64,000 bases of DNA from Neurospora tetrasperma FGSC 2508. Taxonomy: Eukaryota; Ascomycota; Sordariomycetes; Sordariales; Sordariaceae. Location: assembly GCF_000213175.1 (NCBI RefSeq), contig NW_009799179.1:9122480-9186479 (forward strand), written 5' to 3'. A program made the position numbers and the translations under genes. Of the stretch, positions 37,138 to 49,607 are shown one piece after another (positions within the stretch are counted from its first letter, which is position 1; every line of letters starts with the position of its first letter). The notes beneath the pieces were generated by a model, which saw only the letters and a list, made by a program, of their open reading frames with translations, ran no database searches and had not been told where the DNA came from.

Positions 37138-38247
37138 CTGATTACTCACCACTCGGTTCTGCTTCCGAAAGGCAACGAAGAAAAAGGAAGAGAAGTAAGA
37201 TCTTGGCTGGTCCTTCCTTCCTTCCTTCCTGCCTGCCCCTGCAGTGATGATTAAGCTGTTGTTTCCATGAAGACTGCTGTGATATAATCATGAGGGAACT
37301 TTACTTTAGTGAGGAAACGTATCTAGACTCTCATTTTTATGCGTGCGAGAATGAATTTGACAAAAAACATGATCATCACTTACGATGATGGTCTCGAGAA
37401 GCCTGAGCTCAGAATTTACGTGTTTATTGACTTAGTACTCTTTTACATACTATTTGGAGACAGGATCACCCACTGCAGTAGTTCATTTCCACTATAAAGT
37501 TCGAAAATGGAGGGCGGAAGGCGGTTGATTCAACACTGAAAAGGCGAGCGAGGGAGGTATCTATCCATTCTTTCACACTCGCGGTGTCTCGGAAATGGTT
37601 CGTTTTGTTACACTCGACCAACACGTATTTACGTGATCTCGACGTAACCATGCCATACAGTTTATTACAAATAGTAAACGAAGAAATTGTGTATGTACTG
37701 CGGTTGCGAGCCAAAGTTTTACCTCCCTGTCAGGTATCTTGCACAGACCACCATAGCCAAAGCTTCGTGGGCACTGTGTGTCCAACGACCTGATCCACGG
37801 GTTTAACTTACCCATCTCACCATAGTAATGAAGATTGCGAATACATCGTCCAATCAGGTAAAGACTTCAGATGAATCCTAAGTACTTGCATGTTAGTTGA
37901 CGAAGGGCGTACAGTGTATATCATAGTGCAGCAAGTACATCGCATTCGGTAGTATACTAGTACAACCAGTTTTTTATATCCAGTAATACTAGTACTAATG
38001 ATGCTAAAATTGCAGAGTATGCATGCTGAAAACTCCGAGCCCCGGACCAATGGCCCATATCATGATATTCAAATAACTGACGGCCGTCCGTCAGCTAGTC
38101 AGCCTTGACGGCGTATTATATGCTGTTGTTGTCTTTTTTTTTGTCTAGCCGCTTTAACCAACCCGGCTTCCAGATGCTTCCCTTTCCCTTCCCCAATCCA
38201 ATTGTCCCCTGTTCCCTGACCCTTGTTTTCCCCCTTACGTAACCCTT

Positions 38248-40317
38248 TCAATGCGTCCGCCGATCAACAATCTCGCCAGCCTTCAACAAGGCACTCATTC
38301 CATCGAGATTGGGGTTCCCTCCCTCTGGTTTCCTGTCATATTGTTGATGTTGCTGTGCTAGACCAGAGCCCATCTGCTGGGGTGGTAGTCGTGACGGGAT
38401 TCCATACACAGCACTAACGGAATGGGAAGTGGGAGTAGCAGTATTCGCTACAGCAGGAGGCACGTGTGCGAGCGATAGAGCCCTATGGTAGCCTACGAGG
38501 GCTTCGTCAGCGGCTTCTCTAGATACTGAAGGTGACTTTCTCCAAGGCATACCATTTGTCATGGCCAGGTTAGCAAGCACCGGCGGCTGTCCAGCAGACA
38601 TGGATGTCTGCTGCGGCGGCTGCTGCTGATGTTGCGGCTGCTTTTGATGCACAGGCAAGGGACCCGTCGGGTACGAATGGTGCGGTTGGCCTGCCTCATA
38701 AGAGTGGGCGGAGCTGGATGAGAGCAAAGCCTGTATCGGCAATGGACCGTCAGTAGGGGTCCTTGGATAGCCAAAGGACGAGGCCGTGGAGGCCGAGGAT
38801 ATGCTACCCGCCGAGGACTGCTCCTTCTTCAACGTAGGCGGATATCTCCGATCACCACCAACCAGGCCAGGTGGGGGACCAGGGCTATTGGTGAGACTTC
38901 CTCTTGGGAAATAGCTGCTTGTATCGCTTGTCTGTTGTGACCCGCTGGGCAGAAATCTGTGGCTATCAAAAACATCGGAGAAGGATGGTAGATTTTGTTG
39001 AGACTGAGGTGTGCTTAGCGGTTGTTCCTGACGATGTTCATCCGGTCGGGTAGTCTCTGTTCGACTGGGTAATGGGTAATTCCTGGCATCGGTGTTGAAA
39101 GCCGTGGGTGATCGTTGTTCCGAAGACCGTCGATCCGCGTGGATCGTACGTGGCGATTGCATGCAGTCGTCATGGTACGACCCTGGGCTCAGTGCCGCCG
39201 ATTGATGAGAATCCGTGGTGGAAACAATAGAGCTTATCCTCTGTTCCCTGGATGGCGGTGGTTCGCTTCCGTGAATACTGTCACTGCCGCCACTGTGACT
39301 CCGACATGCCCTGGTGGGCGTGGCAGCAGCGCTACTGGGACCACCAGATTCCGAGAGCTTCACTCGCTTCGACGAATCGTTGTCTGTGGCATGTTTAGAC
39401 TCTGGCTGACACAGTCGAATAGCAAGGTCGTATCATACGTACCTTGAGATGGTAGAGAATGCTTCGCCTTAAAGTCTGCCAAGTACTGCATGTACTTTTG
39501 GTATTGGGGCGTTTTCTTATACTCGGCAAGTTCGGCGTGATACTTTTCCTTGTAAGCCTGCGCTTTGGATTCGTAAGGCTCCTTCTCAGCCGGCGTCAAA
39601 TTCTGCCAGTTCTCGCCAACTAACTTGGCAATCTCGGTGAATGAGAGATTACGGCCCTTGAGGTCCTCGCGCATCTCTTGAAAGGGGGTAAACGGGTTAG
39701 TTGCCTTCCTGACGCGGGACAGGCGCTTTCCAATGGGTGACTTACTGTTGGAAAAAAGCACATAGGCTGATGGAGGCCTTTCCGGCGCATTTTCGTCTGC
39801 CTTTGGGTGTCTACGATACTTCCTCTTGGTAACCATAACAGTCCCAGGTTCTCGTAGCTCCATCTTTGGTGGCTCAGCACGAGGTACAACCTCTGTTGGC
39901 CTGAAATCTTCTATGCTGGGCTGTGCCAAGGGAGCCAATGAAGCTTCTGGCGCAAGCCCTCGGTAATTTGCTATCCTCCTCTGGAGTTTCTGTTGGTCCG
40001 TGTTAGCAGTTGTGACATATTGTACCACAGATCTTGTAGTACGTGGCAGTAAGATGATTGCTTACCCGTCTATGACCTAATTTCACGCCTAGGACATCGC
40101 TGATGGACCAGCTGTGTTAGTCAAACATCCAACATCCTGCCCGTGGAAGTCCAAAACAAGATGCTTACAGGTCAGATTCCGTGATATCGAGAATAGTCTC
40201 CCATGTGTCGAAACCCTGCTCAACGAACGCATCGAGATACTGACTGATCCCCAACTCCCCAAAGATGACTGTTAATTGTTGCGCCATTGAGTCCAATTGG
40301 TGTGATTTGTGCTGCAT
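38248..40317 (-). CDS. SAM + HMG-box transcriptional regulator
   Basis: This is a probable DNA-binding nuclear protein of 598 aa. The exons are 40317-40169, 40099-40066, 39989-39746, 39676-39443 and 39383-38248. A SAM-like domain at about 13-75 (LTVIFGELGISQYLDAFVEQ, DLDVLGVKLGHRR) spans three exons. A basic stretch (KRKYRRHPK) precedes one HMG box at about 130-200, where splicing joins PPSAYVLFSN to KMREDLKGRNLSF and GENWQNLTPAEKEPYE follows. The C-terminal 370 aa are disordered, rich in Ser/Pro/Gln/His, with a QQPPQQ region. Intron 3 (69 nt) is frame-preserving and stop-free but interrupts the HMG box, so removal is required. The first in-frame ATG is 40317; 40287 (MAQQL) is an alternative. 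HMG-box proteins often control mating and development in filamentous ascomycetes; a role here is inference. Confidence 0.88.
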
Positions 40318-43300
40318 GGTGCACCGACAAGTCGAAGTTCCTAGAAGATCCCTGCACCGAAGCTCAACGGGAGCTTTTTCCAAAAGCGGTTGATGGTATG
40401 GATGCCTGATTGCCACAAAACCAACTATTCTCCAGGTGCATGGATGAATTTAAAAGATCGGATATAAAGTCGTCGTCAGGTGGCCGAGCGACAAGAGATC
40501 TGGTTTCTGCCGCCGTGCCGAGTTCGTGTGGATAAATTGCTGTGGTGGGTATGGCGTGAGCTTTTGAATCAAAGCGAAGAAAAGAAACCGTAACCAAGGC
40601 CGTGAAGGATAGAAGCAGATCGGGCTATTGATGAAGCTTCCGGGAGGGAGAAGGAGATTAATTAATGGTGGTGATGATGGCTTCCTTGGATGGTTGGAGG
40701 TAATTCGACTTGGGATATTGGGCAGAGTGTCACAGTTCTCTGATCATGAAGAAAGACAAAGTGCGCTGAGAGACTGCAAGCAAGGTGCTGAAAATGGTAG
40801 GTATATCTGTAACAAGAGTCTCGGTCAATGGTAAAGTCCAGACGCGATCCAGATGATGACGGGAGTTCATGGAGCCATGACCCATTGGGCTGGTGGGGTG
40901 AGGGCAGAGATCTCGATGACAACCCCAGCACAGAAGACAGGTAAGGAAGTCTTCGCGTGGTACGACATCGGCACGGGCATGGGTTCGGCTCTGATACAGC
41001 TACCGGGCGAGAGGGTATTGGGAGGTACATACTTGTACCAGTGGCCTAGGTACCTAGCGGGGCAGCCACAGGCGATGAGCTAAGGGTGGAACTGAGATTA
41101 TTCCAGCTCTTTTCAAGGCTTCTTGCGTCGCCGGTGGAGGAGTGAGTGGACGGTGAAGCTCAGGACTTTAAAGACAGAAATTTGGCCCACAAGTGCTGAC
41201 AAGGGGGATTTCGCTTGGGAGGGGCTTTTCAAGAAGATGGAGCTTCCAGCTGTCTAAAGAGAGATCTATCAGCATGGATCCACGTCAGCGGCAAATCAGT
41301 GTAAACGGCGAGTGGACAATCAAGTCAACTTTGAACTTTGTCAAGCTCCCTCGGAATTTTGTGAGTGAGAGCAGCACGCCAGCCTCGACCACAACCGCGC
41401 AAGCTCCTAGACTCTTCTCTCTCAAGCCAGACTTTTTCCCAGGCGTGCAAAGTTCGGGCGGCGCGATGCCACCCTCAATGCACATCAAAGGATGGTGAAG
41501 TGCTCTTGGGGAGTTTGAGATGAAGTGCCTCCGACTTCTTTTTCCCCAGAGCCGCCTGGGTCCCGTCTTCCGTTCGGGTAACCAGAACAAACCCCTGAGC
41601 AGCCAACGGCGGAACCTCGCCCCCATGCACTACATTGGAGATCATTGGGAATTTTCAAAGAGGCAAGAGATCTGCTGCTTGACACTGTGTGCACATCCCA
41701 TGCCAAGTGGACGGGAAATGGGTATCACGAGATACATGTACCATACATTCAGCCACCAAGGCTTTTTGATAGCCTAGGCGAGTTTGTCTGTACTGTATCC
41801 GAAGACATTGCAGTTCCTATCCACTGTCAAAGTGTATGTGTGTGTATGTGTGTGTGTGTGGGTTCCTGGCTAGACTGTCGTCACGGTAAGAGCAGACCGT
41901 GCGCATGTTGGGGTGAATATGGATCAAGTCAAGGGGAAAAGGTTGCCGCCGTACAGGGCGGTTACATTCGGAAGCGTCTGCGATATGTAGACGCACAGGG
42001 GAAAAGAGCAGGAGCAGGACAGAGTGGTATGTAGAACATGCTGATGATGCCGTGGTGCATTTCCACCAACTCCGAACGCGCAATTGGACATGTATTTGTT
42101 TGTTTCTTCAGTGACTCCGTGAAACCCGCAGGAGTGAAGAAGCGAGGGGGAGGGGGGAGTGGTGTTTAGGTTGGAAAAGCAAAAGGGGAAGGGGGAGAGG
42201 GGAGCCGTGGCAGCATCCTATCCTACCTTGTGTTCTTGAGTTCAGTTGACGTTGTGAGATGTCTTTGATCTCCGTCTCTCTTCTGGGTAACCGTGACCGA
42301 AACCGTGGATGGTGATCCGGATTTCCCAAGAAGTGGTTTCGATGTTGGTTGATATCTCGATGCGAGGTGGTAGCAGCAAAGTGATGTGCTGCAAGTTAAA
42401 GTGGTTGAGTGTGACTGCTGACGAGGTACGTCGGAGGTTCAAGATGGGGAAGGAGGAGCAAACCTCGAAATGAAGAAAAAGACGGATATTGATTGACGGG
42501 AATCTTAATTGGCAAGTCCAAGTTGCAGAGACAAGGTCGACAAGGAAGGGACAAATGGGCAAAGTCAAGTACCGAGAGGGTCGGAGTGCATGAACAGAGT
42601 GTTCGAGACTCTCCAGCTTGACGCCAGGTAGATGCAGATGCCAGGGCGGAGCGGTGGTGCGGCAGGAGCAGGGCAAGGTGGGCGGCCAGGCAGGCAGGGG
42701 AAAAAGGGAAAGAGTGGGATTTTGTAAGAAGTGAACTGGAAAGAGCCCGTTCGTCGACATGGTACGTGGTACCCGGTACAAACATGTGGGCTCTGGGTTG
42801 CCCCTGGACGGTGGCCGAGTCGTCTACAGTAGTGTACAATTACAAGAGGACCTCTTCCTGGTCTCATCGTGGGCACCAAGCCGAAAATGGAGCTCCAGCC
42901 GGGCAACTCCAAATCGACTCCTGGGCACTCGGAATATGTAGAGGTACCTGTCGTTGCCTCGCGTACACTACTATAGCACCGACAAAATACATATCGTAAT
43001 GAACAGTGAGAGAAATTGAAGACTTTGCTTGCCTACCCGGGATGGCATTCGGAGCAAGAGACAGGTGAAAAATGTAGTGTACACGGTACTTGGGTCAACC
43101 GTGAGACAGGCACTAAACTCTCCAGAAGAATCGACGACTCTTTTGGAACTCGTGGCGGCTCCGCTTTCCTCGCTCCCGGTTGCTCAACTCGGCATGGCGG
43201 GTCTGGATCCTTTCCCTTTTCGAGTTGCGAAGGAGAAGAAGAGGGGGGAGGGAAGAGGGAGGGGGGAGGACCCGGCGGGTTCTTTCTGTCAGTCTGTCGT

Positions 43301-46300
43301 GATTTCCACCTATTTGGAGGTGCTATTGCTTCAGTGCAGTCAGTCGTATGCGAGAAAATTGCATCTCGAGATTATTATCGAATTTGCAAATGTCGATCCA
43401 GGGCAGCCGTCGGGATGCTTCTCAGCCCCGTTGCCTGAACCTGGCACAGAGTGTTGTAGGTAGGTAGGTACCGAGTATGTACCCGTTGGACGTCAGGATA
43501 TGTAGCTGCAAAGGGAATTGCTTGGTAGGTGCATACGCACTATTGGATGTCAGTGCGCGCGCGCCTGTAACGGAGCCGAAACTCTCCAAAAGACTGCAAC
43601 CTCCCCCACAACCGTCTAACCTCCCCTCACCAACCCCCTGATGGGGCTCATTTTTTAGTGCTTGCAGTTCAGCTTGCTAACATGCACCTGCGCCTCGGCA
43701 TGCGGGTCGTGACCGGATTCGAGTCGGGGAGTTCCAGCTGCCAGTTGTTATCACTGCAGTGACGGCGTCAAGGGCGTCTCTGGACAACCAATATCACGAG
43801 GCTGTAGCCGTATCAGATACGTCACTCGGAGTCAAGATATTCAACATCAAACCACACAAAGAAATGACGGTGAGAGGCGTGTCTGAAGGTCAGCAATGTA
43901 GCGTAAGTCAGACCGGAGACGGACATCGTTCCACAGATGTCCAATTCTCAGGTGCGCGTGTATTCGACCATAAACTGCAAACAAGTCCGTATTTGCTGCC
44001 CCGGTTGGTTTTCAATTTGACTTCATCGGCTAGGATGCACTTTTAGATGTGGAATTTCATGATGATTCCATGTTGCTAGTCTCTCTAGTGTAGTTAATAG
44101 TGTTGTGTGTAGCTTTGTTCTAGGATGATCCGTCGACATATGTAACCGTCGGATATCTCGATCACCATCCGTGGTTTCGTCATTAAGCATGTCGCTGCCG
44201 AACTGGGAGAGATGTGAGTACAGTAGCTGGTACGAGGGGCGTCAAAGTGATGGTAACTGCCCCTGGTAAAGGAGAGAGACATCGTGATCCTGAAGCTTGG
44301 AATTCCGATCACGATTCTTCCATCTGGGCCTGGTCTCTGGATGGGCAATTGTCCAACATCGGCCTTTTACAAGCCATGGAAATGCCGAGATTCCCGTACA
44401 CCACGTCCTGTGACTGGCTCAGCCGCCATGGGGCTAAGTATTTGGAACAGCAGATGGAGGGGAGTCGGACACACGCCCGCCCGGATTTCACCCGAACATA
44501 GTGCGATATCGATGTTAGGTAACGGGTTTGACGGTGCTACAAACGTGTTTGGACTGTGGTAGCGACCTCAGCTCAAACTGTAGGTAGGCTGCAGTGGACA
44601 GCCAGGGCGATCGATGGGCGGTGACTTGTGGGTGTCAGGGCAGAAAGAAGCTTTCATCGAGGGCCATCGAAGTAGTATGTACGGGAGCCACCGAGTTCAG
44701 TATCCCTGTCGGAGCTTGAAGAGCCAAGAAGGTCCCTGTTGGTCAGAGGACTGCCCTGACGCTCAAGCCGAGTCCCATAAAAAAAAAAAACCTCCGGCTT
44801 TTCACCGTTCACCTATGAGATTGAGTCCTTCCAGGGCGCGAATGCCATCACTCCCCGTTCCAAAGCTTGGAATGAAACATTCCATAAGAGGATCCAAGAT
44901 GCGCAAAGCCCAACAAGTCCAAGTCAGAAGCTTGTGATGGGGGGGAGTGGCACGAGAGTGGAAAACCCAAGAGGGCAAAGAATGGCAGAAAGGATCTCGA
45001 TCGTTATCGAACAGCATAGGTACCGCAGTACACATGGAAAACGGTCGTACGATTATGATGGTTTTGACGGGCCGGCCAGCCAATCAAGGCGCACCTATCC
45101 ACCTCTTTTCCCCAAAGTGGCCTGAAATTCCGCAGCCTGCACGGGCGAAGCGGCATCGCGGGAATTCCCCGTGACCGGGACTGGACTGTTAGAAGTGCAA
45201 GATAGTTGTGTTCGCTTGGAGAAGCCGAATTTAGCATTCTGCCAATGCGGTTCCCGGCTGTCCTGGTTGCAACTGACATTGGATTGTCACCTTGCAACAA
45301 CCTCACTGTGTTAAGCCGCATGGCATGGACAGGCAATACGGGCTTTGGCCGTGTCAAAAAGTTCGCCATCTCTTTTTCTTCTCCCCTTTCTCTTTTCACG
45401 TCCACACATTTGTCAAGTCTGCAGTTACAATGCATGTCGTCAGACATGGCACATATGCCTGTTTCTAATAAAAGTCTCAACTTCTCACTTAATTCATTCA
45501 CAATCGATCGATGCCCTACTTCTGCCCTGTGCAGCACGCGAGCCAGTCAGCCAGCAGGTACCGGTAGAGGTACGTAAGGGGGGGCACCAGATTGTCTTAT
45601 CCGACCGTGTCTGCAAACCTCTGCCGGGATGTAAAGAGGTTAGTGCGCTGAATGGCAAGGTGGCGATTACTTTATTCTGCATACCTACAAAACATGGACG
45701 TTTTCCTCACCTCACTTCCCAACCCCTAAATACTGTGAGATGGACGTACCACGCTAAACTTTTACTTCCCAGGCAGAGGCGTATCATAGTAGTGTAGTGT
45801 ACACTACCCTGGTCGGCATTCTACACTATACCGGTCATCGGGGTATTCTGGTGTCTTGTTGCGAATTCAAAAACCGTTTCTGGCCTTGTCCGACGAGTGA
45901 GACAGGAAGCGGGGAGTCGGAATTGTTCCGTAAGTTGAATGTCTCATACGCTTCCTTGTCACCCGCTGGACGTCATCCTGCACACCAAGCATGCTGCACT
46001 GCACCACTGGCGTTGCCATCTCGTTGGTTTCCCCTGTCAAGAAGGCTTTGCAGTCACCTTAGGACATGCTGTGCCGTGTGAATGGCCCAACACCACACAC
46101 TGGTCATCGATCGCCAGGTGCATCGCCGGATTCAGGAATCGATGTTCTGCCTGGCAATCGAGCACTCGAATCGAACACCACCCCACCATTTTAACCGTCA
46201 ACAGGTCGTTAATGGTCACAGTCATGTTCGAAGCCCACGAGGTTTGGCATCTTGTCATGGTTTTCCATCCGACTATCTCTTCGTCTGCTCGGCTGCCACA

Positions 46301-49300
46301 AGTTCCGCCTGCCCATGGGCCTGCCGATGCCCAATTGAGTAGGTATAGAGACGATGCGAGTCTCTCTTCCTTTTTTGATTGCTCTCTCATTTCGTCGGTG
46401 TGATTCTGGTTTTTGAGATGCACACTCACTTAGTTTGGTCTGTTTGTTAGCTCCAGACTTGCGACCTCATCGGACAAGGCGAAAGACAAGGGATTCCGGC
46501 GATCGCATTGGTCCAAACAACCCCCAACAAAGCAAGGGTCAAGAACAACAAGGAAAAGATCATGTCTCGCACACATGCACCAAAACTTGACTCTATTCAC
46601 AGCGGGCAAAAGCCAAGTGGATGCTATCCATGCCTACAGTCCCGCCTAGCTATCTTGAATAATGTCCCCTCACTGTTAATGCAACTAATTGCGGCACTAT
46701 GGGGGACGACTCGAATTCTTAGCATTTTAGGGGCGGCTGTGCCATTAAGGGGGTGCCTCAATTACATGTAAAACTGGGCATCCAGGCCGCAGAAATCGAT
46801 TGCATCTAATGGGCCAGTTTTTATATGTTTGCAAAAGAGGTGTTTTCTTGCATTATCATCGATGGGACATTACTATCAGTAAAACACTCCAGTCCTCTGC
46901 AAGTACCCCTCTAACAGACGAGCCAGGGTTAATCGTAAACATTACAAGTACGCTTGCTACCAAACAGACCTTTCACACTACCTAGCTGTGACTAGGGTAG
47001 GTATCGAGAATCATTCATCATGCAATTCATCTGATGGCATGTCGTAGTGTAGTGTAGTATACAGACGTTTTTCGGAGCTCCGGATGCCATTTTTCTTTCG
47101 GTGATGGATCAAACATAATTATAGCAATCGGTTTATCAAGCAACCGTGGACCTTGTCTCGGCCAGTTTTTTTTTTGAGGGCTGAATGAAACAGGGAAGCT
47201 TCATTCAGGGCAATTAGCCCATGGTGTACTCAGCTGGAAACCCGTCGTCGACCCAGCGGGACCCAGCGGGTCGGTGGGCACGTCGCCCTCCCCCGCCGCG
47301 CCGGAGCTGGCGCCGGGCCAATATACACTAGGAACACGTCCCCATTATTTTAGCGATGTTTTACCGATCCTCGCCCGGTCCCTGTAGTGTACACGACGGT
47401 AGAGGTAAGCAAACCCGTCTTTCAGTTTCAAACTTGCGTTTTGTTCCAAGACCATTCCGAATTGCACCGAGCCATCATGGGCGATTCACTTGGGGCATCC
47501 ATCCATCTCCCTCTCCGGATGTACCGAATACGGTTCTCCAAGCTTCAACGGTTTTGCTGCCGCTATGTAAAAGCAATCCGGACGCGGTGGATCAGCTGTA
47601 CAGCGGTACCGTTATCTCCATCCATATAAGGGCCCCAGGCCCCCATCCTGTGGTCTGTCGGTGCTGCTGGTAGCAGGTCGGTCTGTAACCGTTGATACAA
47701 TAGGGGTTAATGGTGCAGTCACAGGGAGGTGGTGATGTGATGGCGGTGGTTCCTGTCATCGGCCCAAGTGGAAGTTCTTCAGTTGGATGATCACAGGAAA
47801 GTCTAGAACGTGGATGCCTCCGAGTCAAGTCCAGGATCTGGCGGTACCTACTGCGCCTGCGGCAGACCAAGCCAATCTGGTAAAGTGGCAGTCTGTGGCC
47901 TGTGGGGCAGGCGGACCGAGCGCGTGTGGCTTATTCTCAATCTTGCATCCAATTTCCATGATTTGTGGGACAAGCTTGAAGGTCGATAGGGTGGGACTCG
48001 ACAACCCACGACACACTAGTACTATAGCAGTTACATGAACCACCACTTGTTCACCACTCGTTGCTGGAATTGGGGACAGATTGCGCGTCATTATCCGGGT
48101 TATAATCAAGCAAAGCCAGGAAGACCCAGCACCGCACCAGCTTGTCGATGCCACGTCCATGCCACTTCTTTGATATCCTCTCAATTCGCCGTTTTGGCCC
48201 GAGGTGAGGTCGCCAGCTTGCCAACCTCACCCCAAATTCTTACCCCGGCCCACCCGATCGCCCACGCCGACCCGAGAAGCTCCTCTCCTTTTCCTTCCAG
48301 AAGAAGCCTTGTCGTGTTCGGCTTCAGCGAGCCGAGACTAATGACAATCATCGCAGCTGTCTATCCGACATACGCGTTCTCAATGTCGGAATCTACAAAT
48401 CGGAAAGCTAGACAAGCAACAGACGCGACATGGAAAAGTGTTTTACCACTAGCGGATTGGTCCCCTTTCGTATTGTCTTTGGACAAACAGTTTATTCGCT
48501 TCTTCGCTCTCGTTCGGCGATTATCCCCGTAGTACCCCGTAGCCTCATGGCATGCACATATCGTACGACGTCCATATAATCAGCCGCCGGGGAAGGGGAG
48601 TGAATGGCCCCGTATCGATGTCCCACACAATGTCCCTGATGACTAGGTACACTATACCGCACGAGACAAGCATCATCCGAACCACAAAGTTGTACCCTAC
48701 TACCTTCAGCTACGGAACAGTGGCTTTAGAGACAGCAGGCAGACGACACTTGACCGTCTCCAACCGTCCATTCCGCCGGCTAGGGTGCTCTGCTGTGAAC
48801 ATACATCCCAGCCCGCTGTCCGAGTAGACATTGAGCATTAGAAACAAGCGACGGGAGAGATATAATTTACGGAGCTTGTATGACAACTTCAACGCGTTAG
48901 GTAGCTATGTACAACTACAGATCTCTACTGATATTGTCCCAATCTTCCTCTCACTTGGCTTGACTGCCGTCTGCTGGAAGGCGTGTCATGAACTGCCAAG
49001 AGCTGAAAGAGGGACCAGCATATTAAAGTCCAAGACGTCCCAAGTAGTGTACCGTCTACAAGTTGCCCCGGGATCACTCATCGTAAAATCCCCAAAGTCG
49101 AACGCAAGCGGGTGGGTTTTTGTGGGCTTCAGCAGATTTCCCGTGGATTCACCTGAATTTCTGCATCTTTATCAGATTCGACAAGAGTGGATTTTCCTCT
49201 CTGAATACCGACGTGCCCAATCAGCGCTTTTTACCAAAACCAACTAGTCCGGCTGTCGGTTGTTAATCACCGGCCGTTCCTTCCACGCACTGCCGCCCGG

Positions 49301-49493
49301 CATCCTGTAAGTTACACATATGTAATTACGGTAATAAAACGCATGCCAGACACAGCAAACCCACACTCACTGCAAGCCGCTGTCGGGTTGTCGAGCAATG
49401 CCGGCACTGCGTCGTCTCCGCCGTCATCAACCAAACACCCGACGACCTACACTACCTTAGTACTTGCGCTGCTGTAGCAACTCCATCAACGAC
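40318..49493. other. Gene-poor region upstream of the SAM-HMG gene
   Basis: No gene is recognised in 9.2 kb. The right flank of 40317 must hold the SAM-HMG promoter. Copies of TAGTGTA or its complement lie at 42830, 42964, 43074, 44086, 45790-45807 (with a 14-base perfect palindrome), 45821, 47044-47058, 47384, 48648, 49044 and 49448. A direct repeat of the type CCCAGCGGGA lies near 47258-47278. Open frames up to about 180 codons exist on both strands, but none shows motifs or consistent splice structure. Confidence 0.5.
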
Positions 49494-49607
49494 ATGACAC
49501 GAGAAGAGTCCAGCAACATGTCCGCCGGACAGGATACCGAAGAGAGCGACGGCCAAGCAACGTCTCCAGTCATGGTATCTGCCGCGCTTGGAGATCACTT
49601 TGCTCAG
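49494..49607 (+). CDS. Possible first coding exon of an unresolved small gene
   Basis: The ATG at 49494 opens 38 codons of hydrophilic, coding-like sequence (ending SAALGDHFAQ), followed immediately by a GTGAGG donor. Splicing to the TAG acceptor at 49690 would add only about eleven codons before a stop. It may instead belong with the orphan terminal exon at 52009-52195, but the phases do not match directly, so at least one unseen exon would be needed. No family is recognised. Confidence 0.3.

Larger units (their letters stand above)
34583..38247. other. Gene-poor region with polypyrimidine tracts
   Basis: No protein gene is recognised in 3.7 kb. From about 36560 to 37135 the plus strand is dominated by T and C, with a (CTT)n array at about 36637-36670, a T run near 36908-36923 and a 29-base T run at 37106-37134. 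The remainder looks unremarkable. Confidence 0.55.
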
